A DNA stretch of 64,000 nt from NCBI GenBank assembly GCA_963921195.1, contig OY992536.1:321363038-321427037 (forward strand), given 5' to 3'. This DNA comes from Pegoplata infirma (lineage: Eukaryota; Arthropoda; Insecta; Diptera; Anthomyiidae). The position numbers were made by a program, and so were the translations under genes. Positions 36,501-48,500 of the stretch are shown one piece after another; position 1 is the stretch's first letter; the number at the start of each line of letters is the position of its first letter. The notes beneath the pieces were generated by a model, which saw only the letters and a program-made list of their open reading frames with translations, had not been told where the DNA came from and searched no databases.

Positions 36501-39500
36501 AATTGAATGAATTCACTTTAGACTCATTCGATTTATAAATATCGAATGCATTCGTTTTATTTTTCATTCGGCTTTCAAAAATCGAATGCATTCGATTTTT
36601 TTTTCATTCGACTTTTAAAAATCGAATGCATTCACTTGCGAATGCAATCGATTTTCTTTTCATTCAATTTGAAAAATCGAATGGCTTATTCATTCATTGC
36701 TTAAAAAACTTAAAAAAACTAACCAAGATAGAGAAAAACGGAGCCAATTTTTTGTCCATAGTATCGCTAACACTCTTCACCTTTTTATTGTCGTATAGGC
36801 AGTTAATATGTGCATTTTTAAAATTTTCGGGAACACCAATTTTTCTGGATTCAAAATTAGAGCCCATTAGGGTCATCGTATGTAGGTGTAGGTGTATGTA
36901 GAGTGTAGGCGATATTATGGACCAAAATTTGGCTCCGTTTTGGTCTATATATTTAAAAAATGGATTGCATTCGCAGTGGAATGATAAAAAATCGAATGCA
37001 TTCGATTTTTCTAAATCGAATGGACAAGAAATCGAATGCATTCATTTTTGTTCATTCAATCGAATGAATTCCAAGGACTGCATTCAATGTTGATTTATGA
37101 AATTGAATGCATTCACTGACTATGAAAATTGAGTGGATTTTTGTGAGAATTCATTCGAAAAGGATTTCATTCTTCGAAGCTCTGACACTAGGTTAAATCC
37201 AAATCTGAACAAAAAAATAATTTTATTTCTTAAAAATATTAATTTTCATACGTTTTAAAAATATAAATTTCAAAAGATTTTTTAATAAGTCTATTGAAAT
37301 TCAATTTATTTAAAAATTCGATTAATCGATAATCGCGATTAACGGCGATTTTTTTAATCTTAATCGCGATTATGAAATATCTCGATTATTTGCAAACTCT
37401 AAGAATAAATATATTCTACTCACCTTTTTATGATTCCATAGCACATTTACACTGGGTTTGCCGCGTCGAAAATCAGACTGATCTATAACATCATCGTGCA
37501 CCAAACTGGCTGAATGTACCATTTCTGAAAATAAGGCTATTTGTCGTTGTTTATGCAGTAATTGTCTGAAACAAAAAAATATATAATTCAAAATGAAAAG
37601 CATTCCCGAGTAAAAATTTTCTGATATAATCATATATAACACTGCGGAACACTAAAAAATTAACAAGAGTTACGACCATCATTTCTATATATTTCGGACA
37701 TGCTGATTCTAATGGCGTACTCCGTTTTTCGATGTATGGTACAGTTTTCTTGCAAAATGTCGTTAAAGATTTGCTGATTTCGAGCCAGTTTTTTAACAAA
37801 AAAATTTGCAAAGTAAATAGTTTATAAATTTTATGACATGAAAAACAAAGATATGACTTGTAGCAACATTTCTTATGCAAATTTGGTTTAAAGCTTTTCA
37901 ATTTAAGCCCTTAAATTCGCGAATTTCTTCATTTTTAAGGTTTTCGCGAAATTAACAGCCAAATTGGTCTTTGATAAAAAACTTGCTTTTAATGAATCAA
38001 AAATGCATCCCTAACAATACGAATAGTGGACAAAAAACACCTATGTTATATGGACCATCATGATGAAAATCGCGAAAAACCGTTTTTTTTTTGTATATGC
38101 CAGCATCACTTTACGAGATGATTTAAGGTTCCATCTTTTAGTATATAATGTGGGAACCTTAAACAACTAACTGACCAAAAATTCGACCAAAAAAGTTTTC
38201 ATTTGCAAAAGTTATCTTAACAAAAACTATTATTTCAGTGTTTGCGATACAATAACTATAGTTTTTGTTAAGATAACTTTTGCAAATGAAAACTTTTTTG
38301 GACAAATTTGGGTCAGTTCATTGTTTAAGGTTCTTACATTATATACTAAAAGATGAAACCTTAAATCATCTCCTAAAGTGATGCTGCCATATACAAAAAA
38401 ACGGTTTTTCGCGATTTTCATCATGATGGTCCATATAACATAGATGTTTTTGTCCACTATTCGTAGTGTCATGGACGCCTTTATGATCCACAAAATGCAA
38501 GTTTTTTATCAGAGACCAATTTAGCGGTTAATTTCGCGAAAACTTAAAAAAATTAAGAAATCCGCGAATTTAAGGGCTTAAGATGAAAAGCTTTAAACCA
38601 AATTTATATTAGAAATATTGTTACAAGTTATATTTTTGTTTTCCATGCGATAAAATTTAAAAATCATTAGCTTTGGAGTTTATTTTGTTAAAAAAGCAGC
38701 GGAAAATCAGCCAATCTTTAATGACATTTTACAAGAAAACTGTACCATACATCGAAAAACGGAGTACGCCATTCGATTCAGCATGTCCGAAATATATTGA
38801 AATGATGGTCGTAGCTCTTGTTTTCAAAAAAAATGGTTAGTTTTGTCACGCAGTGTAATTTGATACAATCTTATATGAGTTACTATGCTTCCGTATAAAT
38901 TTATATAAAATTATATCTATCATTTTGATACGGTTGATACACTTTATATGGTAGATATATCACCATATATAATTAGATTCGTATTTTGGTTTGCATCAAA
39001 TTGTATAAAAATAGGTATTATAATATCAATTTGATATAATTAGATTTGACCAAATTCAGAATCAAATTGTATCAATTTTTATATTTTTTGATCTATAGTT
39101 ATACAATTAGATATTATTTGATACAACCATTTTACGGATCAAATTTGATCTATTTAGTAAAATTAGCATAATATTTTTACTAGGGTTACCATATTGGTAC
39201 CAAAAGTTTTCATAGGAGGAATTAAATTGTTTTCTAAAAAAATGCATTTAAATTTACTTATACTTCTATGCTTTAGATCGCTACACTTGGTATGCAATGT
39301 CTCATATGAGGCATTCCACACCAAATGTTCAGCAAAAAAAAAGTTGTGTCGTGTCAATATGAAATCATTTGCAAAGTATTCGCTCTTAGGGTACTATTAA
39401 ATAAAAAAAATAAAATTTAAGTTTTTTCAAAAAGTGGGCCTTGTAGGTGTGGTCAAAAATTGAAAATACATATTTACCTTTTTTGCCTGAGCATCTTTAC

Positions 39501-42500
39501 TTCAATATTTATGCAAATTAAATGAAACACAGCAAAGTCTTTATGACAAAAGTTTTTTATAGATTTTTGTATGGGCTATCGATTAAAAAAATAAAAATTG
39601 GAAAATTTTCAGAAGAAGTTCTGAATTTTTCAAATTTAAACTTAAACTTTATTTATCAAAAAACATGCCGCAATTTAATTTTTTTTTTTTTTAATTTTTT
39701 AAAAAAAGTTAAAGTGCTTTTTTATCTGTTCTGAAATTTTCAGAGATGTATTTTGCCTTGTTTTCAAGATATCAAACGTCAAAGATTGCAATACGCTAAT
39801 TTTATACAATAATGGTGTATATAACGTGTGCGTATGAGCCCGAGTAAAAAAGATTATATATGTTTATATTTAATTATATAAAGACATCATATATATTCAT
39901 ATAGAATTTGATGCGAAAAATGAGTCGATAAAACCATATAAAGTTGCATTAAATTTGATATAATTTGATGTGATTTTAATATAATTTTATATGATTTGAT
40001 GCGAAAATTGGCCCGTTTTTTAGAAAAATTTATGCAATTATATATAATTAAATAAAAAATCCAAATTTTTTTTTTTTAATAAAAAAAAAAAAAATCCCAA
40101 AAAAATTTATATTAAATTATATATAAAGAACTTAGATTTTTTTTATAAATTTTGCATTATATATAATAACATATAAAATTTAAAAAAAAATGTTTAAGGT
40201 TTATGTTGTTGACAGAAATAAAAAGAGGTTTGCGTTGAACAAAATACTGTTTGAAAATATTCAGTTTATTTCTATAAAAAAGGAGACGGTTAATTTACAA
40301 ATAAAGACACAATAATATGAATTTACTCACCGCAGTTTTGCACCTCTTTCTTCTTTGACAATTAAAACGACATTAAACATTATAGTTATTTAATTTACAG
40401 CAAAAGGTATGCAAAAATAAGAAGAAAAAGGAATGCAAAAACGCGGTTTACAAAACAGATGATTTGTAACAAGGATGGCACATATATTGGAATAGTGATG
40501 GCACTTCCATGAAACATTACAGGGCGTTCCGTAACAGTTTAGTTTTGGAACTTAAAAAAAAAAAAATTTCTGGACTTAGAAAAATTTTCAAAAGTTATAT
40601 ATTAAATTAAATATAAAGGACTTAGATTTTTTTTTAATTTTACTCATATAAGATTACATATGATTCAGAAAACGTTGCATAAAGTTTTATATAAAATGTC
40701 TTCAAATATTTTGTTATATTAAATTATATAAAAAAACAGACAGAATTTTATATTTCATATGTAATTATATAAACTAACTCTAAATCATATGTTATTATGT
40801 ATAACTTAACATTTTCTTTTATATAATTTTATATAAAAAAAAACCCCGATTTGCAAATATATATAATCTTATATGATAGCAAAACAATTTACGTATAAAT
40901 TTATGAAATAATATATGTTTATATAAAAATAAGTAAAATTATATATAATCGTTTTTACTCGGGAGTAATAAAAACACTTAAACAATATTTAAAATAGAGA
41001 TGGGATCGTAAATGAGTTTTTAATAACGATTACGCACGCTCATGAAAGCAAAAATTTAGTCACGCACGATATTTTATTTTGCTCACGCTCATTCATGCAC
41101 ACGTGAGTAGAAAAAAATAAGTCACGGTCACGATGTTCACGTGAGCGTGAGAAAAATAAAAAATCGTGCTTAAATATTTTTTTTTTCTTTCATTAGCGTG
41201 CGTGATCGAAAATAAAAACTCACTCACGCACCCATCGCCTCTTAAAATATTTTTTAAGTATTGATATTACTCATACGCACACGTTTTATACACCATTATT
41301 GTAAAAAATTAGCGTATTGCAATCTTTGACATTTGATGTCTCGAAAACAAGGCAAAACACATCTCTGAAAATTTCAGAACAGATAGAAAAGCACTTGAAC
41401 CTTTTTTTTAAATTAAAAAAAAAAATTGCGGCATGTTTTTTGATAAATAAAGTTTAAATTTGAAAAATTCAGAATTTTCCAATTTTTATTTTTTAATCGA
41501 TAGCCCATACAAAAATCTATAAAAAAAACTTTTGTCTTAAAGACTTTAATATGTTTCATTTAATTTGCATAAATATTGAAGTAAAGATACTCAGGCAAAA
41601 AAGTTTGATATTTTCAATATTTGACCACGCCTACAAGGACCACTTTTTGAAAAAACTTAAATTTTATTTTTGTTATTTAATAGTACCCTAAGAGCGAATA
41701 CTTTGCAAATGATATCCCATTGAAACCACTGTGTTTTTTCTGTAGTGGAACAGTTGGTGTGGAATGCCTCATATGTATCAATATGATTTTTTTTTTGAAT
41801 TGCTTTAAGCCTTTTTGATAAAAATTATTTTGTTGTTAGCGAATAACTAATGCACTAAATAAATACAAATGAAAATGTTTAAAATATAAAAACATAAAAT
41901 AATTGTTATTAGAGTGGGCCAAAAAAAAAATTGTATGGAAACATTTTTAAGTGAAAAAAAATCTCAAAAAAAATCTTCTTCGGCGGTTTAATATTCAAGT
42001 AAGTTTTTAAGATTGCATTACCCTCCATTAAAAAACTTTTGCATTTATATTTTCTTTTAGACTTTTCCTACTTAAGTTACCAAACACAAACAAAAATATC
42101 AAAAGAATTTAGGTGATGAATGTATTGAATTTTTTGAAATTCTAAACCTTTAACTGCAATTCGGACCATCCGATTATTATATTCACCCCTAAAACATTTT
42201 CATAATCTCCAAACTTGTTTATGTTTTGCGGCCCACTCTTATGAGTATAGACAATAATACATAAACAATTTTTTTATGTTATTAAAAAATATATCGTCCA
42301 TTCCACCAGACATTTGGTGATTTTAGGCATTTTTTGACCGAGGATCTTCCGATTATTGTTATTTTTTTCATACAGATACTCTATGGAGCCAGTTTCAAAT
42401 TTCATCAATCAGATCGAAAATATTCGAAAAACTCGCGATTTTATTCACGATTTTCGTTTTTAAAAAGGTCAAAAAAATGCAAAATTTTATAAGGGAAACT

Positions 42501-45500
42501 TAAGGAAGTATTTTTTTAAAAAAAATGTTGAAAATAGCATACATTTTCGGTCCATTGTAATGAAAACATTTTTTTGTAGCAAAAATTTTAAATTTTCCAA
42601 ATATGCTAATTAAAAAAAATTAAAAGGAGTAAAAGTTTCGCAAAATGCACTTCCAAACTGCATTTGCATGCACTTCTAAACCACTGATAATTTTTCAGCT
42701 TATTATATATTAAAATAGACTTACATATTATTCATATGCGCTATAGATTGTTAAAATGCGATAAGTAGTTAAGAAAATACAGCTGCTCAAAGTTATACAG
42801 ATTTTGCAATTTTTGTTACTTTTTTAAAAACGAAAATCGTGAATAAAATCACGAGTTTTTCGAATATTTTCGATCTGATGGATGAAATTTGAAATTGGCT
42901 CCATAGAGAATCTGTATAAAAAATATAATAAAAATCGGAAGACCCTCTGTCAGATTTTTTAAAATGTCTCATGGAATTACCGATATATAATATATATTAT
43001 ACACTGATTGTACAAAGTGATTGAATCGATAATACATATGTTACATAGACTTTTTTTGTTAAAAATCCAAATTTATTTGTATTGAGCATATAAATAGCTA
43101 TAAAATGCATTTTTATAAAAAAATATTATTAAATTCAATGTTTTTTTTATTAAATGAATAAATAAAAAAATCAATAAATAAATATATTTAACAAACTTAT
43201 TGTAAAAACTTACCTTGATTCTTTATTTAAATGATAATTTATAGCTTTCGACATGAGCATTGTTACCATGGGTCTTAAGGCCTTGCCCTGACCATCAAAG
43301 TAATAGGTGGCGATTTCATCAAGTTGAGCTTGACTTGTACCTTGTGCAAGTAACTGAAAAAAAAAGAAAAATTTAAGTTTTTTGGAGAATAAGAAAAAAT
43401 TCCGATTAATTTTTTCTTAAAAATAAAAATTGTTTTATTTGATCTTTAAAATATTATATTTTAAATATGTTTATTCTAGCTCGAGGTCATATAATATTAT
43501 CATAGAATAATTTTTAAGAAAGTTATTTTACTGTTTTAAATTTATTTATGTTGGTATTTTTTGAAAGACTTAATCGACACGTGTTTTTGTCAGATTTCAT
43601 TGTCAAGATTATTTAGCAAAGGGAATTTAAGTGACAAATCTCTAATGTTGAAACTAAAATATTAATACATATTTGACTCCCATTTGAGAGTTAGAAGATG
43701 GAAATTGTATAGTCTCTTACAAGGGAAGTATCTCAACCCTTATGAACCGATTTGCCTGAAACTTAAAATATATTATATGAGGCCATTTTAAGGTTGGCGT
43801 GATTCGTCTTATCGGCCATATCAGTGTTTAAAAATTTCGTTGTTCCCTTATAAAACAAAATGGAGACCTTCGGGAAAATTTCGATAACTCCTGAACTAAC
43901 AGGAATATAAATAGAGTACACTCAAAGTAATACATTAGTAGATTTACTATTTTTTTTTGCTAATGCTGGCTAGCTAACTTTTAGCTAATTTTAAGTTGAG
44001 ATTAGCATGTTAGCAAAAATATCTTGTAAACTTCATTTAGCGCATTAGCAATTTTAAACAAAATTTGAACTAATTTTTTTTGCTAAATTTAAAATTGAGT
44101 TGACCAAATTTTTACAAGCTTTTTTGCTAATATTAGCAAAAATAAATGGTAATTTTTTTTTTTATTTTCAGAAAACTTAAAATGGCGCTATCTCGGAAAC
44201 TAAGCCAGATAGAGCAAAATGGAGGCAATTTTTGGTTCTCGAGCTTTCGCCGGTCCTCTTCACATGTGTGGACCCTAATGGGTCCTAACTTTAAATCCAA
44301 AAAAGTTAGCATTCCCGAAAATTTTAAAATGCTCATATCTCGGTAAATATTGCCGACACAACAAAAAGTCCAAAAGCATTTTTGTAGCTCTCAACAAGTA
44401 GAACAAGACCGCAAAATAATCAAAAGCTCTCCGAGTAATATTTTAGAAGTTATCGAGTTTTGTAATTCTCAAAACCCCGGTGGTCCCCTAAAATCACGTA
44501 TCTCAAAAACTAAGCAAGGTAGAGCGAAACGGACATAAATTTTGGATCAAAAACTATGACGATTTTTAAGGAACCCAACTAGGTCTAAGCCCATCGGGGT
44601 CTGGACCTATCGGGTCCGAACCCAATGGGGTCCTCAAATGTGTATGAACTAAGTTGAAATAAAAAAAATTTCAGTTAACTAATTTTTGGCAAAACATTTT
44701 TGCTAACTTTACCAAAAAAATTGTGGGTTCAAAATCAGCAAATTTTCTTGTAGGTTTACAAGCTTTTTTTGCTAACATTACAGTTTTTTTTTTTTGGAGT
44801 GTAAAAATACGTGTCGACTTAAATTTAATTAAGTTTATTTTGTATTCATATTGATATCGTAGGTCTGTGCCTTCTCAAAAATACCCTCCAAAATTTACAC
44901 ACTTTCATGAAAAAAATATTTAACGAAGCTACACTCAAAATATTTTGTAGGCAAAAACAAATGAAAAACACACTTAAAACCAGTGAATAAACAATTAAAA
45001 ACCATCCCAGTAATTATTCATTTGTTTTAAAAACATCAACATTTATTTTTTACTGTTGACAAAATTTTCTAAAATAAATAACATTAAACATTAAAAAATT
45101 ACGGTTTTTTCACTCTTTTTTGCCAACAAATTCGAAAAAAATAACCAACGAAAACATTAAAAATAAATGATAGTTCTGTTATTTTTACCAACAAATTTCA
45201 AAAAAATAACCTACGAAAACAATTAAAATTAATGATTTCGTAGGTTATTTTTTACAATTTTATATTGAAATATTTTTTTTAAAAAATTTTAATAAAATTT
45301 TGGGGAATCGATCCCGCAATCAACTACATTCTTGCCAGACACTCTATCCATCGTGCCAAAGTCACTTGATACAAACATGTTTTTATATTTCTATAAATAA
45401 TTTTTTGATTTTTATTTTCTACAAAAAAATAACTGACTTGTGTAGGTAAAAACTAATGATATTTCATCAAAAAATACCAACAATTTAAAAAAAAATACTT

Positions 45501-48500
45501 ACACAAATCATTAATCAGTAGTTTTTACTTACATAACAAAAATAAATGACTTTAAAAATTGAATGTTAATGAAAGTCTTTATTTTTTAGTGTGTTATTTT
45601 TGAAACAAAGGACTGAAGTAGTCATTAATAAAAACTGAACATCAAACAAATGTTTTTTCTTTTAAAAACGACTAAACGGAAAACTTTTTAAATAAACTAC
45701 AAACAGTTAATGACATAATTTTTTGAGTGTATGAGGTTAAACCGTTGGATAGGCAATAAAAAAACCTTTCCCCTCATATAGAAACATCATATAGTTTCTT
45801 ATAAAGAATTTACTGAACAATTGGTCGATTAACAGTCGTGATCAAACTAAGAGACTATACAATTTTCTTATAATTCTCAATGAGTGTAGAGTTGAATATG
45901 TATAAATATTTTTGTTTGAACAATAGCGATTTGTCATTTAAATTCCCTATACTAATTGAAGTTTAGGATTTTTATACTAGATAAATAGTCTCGACAATGA
46001 AATCTGACGAATTTCAAAATACGTGTCGGCTAAGTCTTCAAAAATGACCAACTAGAAAATTATTCTAAGAGAATTTCATAGTTTCAATTAGTACGGAAAA
46101 ACGAACTCGAGCTTGGATAAACCTACTCAAAATAGAAAAGGTTTAAAGTTTATAGCTGATTTGCCAATGTTATCAAAAAAAATTGTCAGTACTTGATGAC
46201 CGCCTACAATTTTTAAAGCGCTTTGTCAATGTTTGTCAACGATTTAAATTAAAGAGAACCATTCAGACAGAAAATTCATTCTTAAGCCCCTATGACACTA
46301 CATTTTTTTTGTATTGATGAAATTTATGTAAACAGGGCAAATATATCACTATAGGAAATCTGACCAAGTGTGAAGAGTAAAAGAATACTAATAAAAAATA
46401 ATAAACGTCAAATTTTATTCTTGTGTTATCGATAAATTTGGTTATCAAATGACTGAATGTCAAAAAAAAAATATAAAAATTTTACATATTTTTTTGACAT
46501 TTATGGATTAATAATATTAAGTGTTGCCAACTTTTCTGTTTTTCATTAAATGAAGCGATTTTTTGTTAGTTTTTGGCGGTTTTTTTAATTAATTCAGCGG
46601 GTTTTTATTAAAAAGAAAGTAATCACCACTATTTGTTTGTTTATTGTATGTTTCTTTTTCATTTCTTCTTCTGCTGTTTCACTCTTTCAATTAATAAAAA
46701 ATAAAATACAAAAAAAATCTAGTGTCATAGGAGCTTTACCCCTCAGCACTGATGCCAACTATTTTTCAAAAAATGTAGCTAGATCGAACTAAAAAATAGC
46801 TAGAAATAGCTAGATTTGTAAACAGTTAAAAAATCTAGCTATTTTGTAGCTAGATTCTTATAAATACTTAAAAACTCTAGCTATTTTATAGCTAGATTTA
46901 GGATTTGTGGGTTTTAAAATGATGTATTTGTTAAACGTTTTAATTTAATAATAAAATTAGTTAGTTTTGGTATTAAAACGAATATTTTAATACATTTTTA
47001 TTAAATTTTGCAAACAAAAAAACTTCAAATACTCATATTTTATATCGCAGATATAATTTATAACGTATTAAACTTTTAATATCAATATTACGGTTATTGC
47101 TTTCAACGTTTAAGTCATTAAATTAAGTTTTTAAAAAAACATTTCTTTTTAAAAAAATCTTGTTTTTAGCAAAATGGTGTTTAGCGTAAATAACGGCCGT
47201 AATCATAACAAAAAAACTGGTGGCTATCATCAGCTGCTAAATTTTCTACACAAAATTTTCTGAAAGCGTATGCTTTGTTAGAAGCTTGATGATAGCCACT
47301 CGTTTTTCTATGTAGATTTTTCCCATACGATACTTGTTTGATTTTGAACATTTCAAGCAACTTAATCACGGAGGGAATTTCGAAAAATTCTAAATTTTTG
47401 TTTAAAGTTATAGGAAATATCATAGAAAAACCATTAAGTAAAACGAAAACGATTGACGATGCATAAACGCCATCAAAATACATATCGTTTTGAAGAGAAA
47501 TTTGAAAGTTTTTACTTATTATATTATTAAAGTGTGTTGTCTTATCCAGAAACACTTTAAAAATCGACGATAGTCAACTATCGTTTTACTTGATCGCAGT
47601 CCCGATAAAATTGTTTCAAAAGTTAAAAAACAAGCAGATGTCATACACACTTAAATAACACGTGAATGAAATGTCAAACTGAAAATATGACTAATAAAAC
47701 GGTTTTAAAAAACACAGTTTTTACAAATGTTGCGACTAAAATAAGTAGCTAGATTTGTAGCTAAGAGCTAAATGACTTTTTTGTCACTAGATGCAAAAAA
47801 AATAGCTAAATCTAGCTACAAAATAGCTAAATCTAGCTACAAAATAGTTGGCAACAGTGCCCCTCAGCTTCACCTTCCATAATTATGTAAACATAAAACA
47901 ACAAACACACACAAAACAATAACAACAAAAACAATAAAATTTGTTATTATTTTGTGTGTGCTTGTTGCTTTATGTTTACATAATTATGGAAGGTGGAGCT
48001 GAGGGGTAAGAGAAGGCTAAAAAAAAATTGAAAACTCTCGTGAAAAAAGTGCTTTAAAAGTACTTTGCCAACGCTTTGCCGTTCATATTTTTCTACTTGG
48101 GTATTTTTTTATTACTTTTCGTATCTTGTCTTACCATCTAATAACTTATTTATCAACTAATAAAGTTGCCTTACCAAATTATGGCCTAATAAAGCAATAA
48201 TAATGCACAAATCAAATACAATTTAATAAAAAAAAATGGTTAATGGTCGTCGACCACAATTGTTTTAACGGTCATAGTCAATGTTACATATTTTCTGATA
48301 TTTTATGGTCAAATTGCATACTTACATCTCTAACATCATCATAAAAATATTTAAGTTCATCATCCAACATTAAATAAGGATCAATTTGTATCTCACGTAC
48401 GGGACCAGCCGGTTGTTGTGTATGCACGGAACTATAATGACGGCAATTTGTTTTCATATTTGAGCATTTTGTAGATGATGTAGACGATGATGGTGATGTT

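Larger units (their letters stand above)
39307..41771. mobile_element. TGAGGCATTCCACACC foldback element, copy 1, interrupted
   Basis: The left end TGAGGCATTCCACACCAAAT is inverted at the right (TGGTGTGGAATGCCTCA), with TA on both sides. The arms (39307-39838 and 41262-41771) share long complementary text, for example CAAAGATTGCAATACGCTAA. The loop holds two further elements (39839-40963 and 40997-41241). Confidence 0.8.
43459..46132. mobile_element. TTTTGAGTAGGTTTATT-type MITE, copy 2, with two nested elements
   Basis: The left end (TTTTAAATATGTTTATTCTA, then GCTCGAGGTCA) and right end (CTCGAGCTTGGATAAACCTA, CTCAAAA) match the copy at 18311-18656, with TA flanks. Two CACTC elements (43919-44801 and 44932-45729) lie inside. 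The parts close to each nested element contain ACGTGT and GACTCTCATTTG-like phrases repeated in inverse. Confidence 0.68.

Noticed and set aside
37551..38493. Open frames of 116 and 87 codons as genes
   Set aside because: They lie largely or wholly in the arms of the 1216-bp palindrome (37640-38855), with nothing recognisable. The only coding support is in the exon that the first one partly overlaps.
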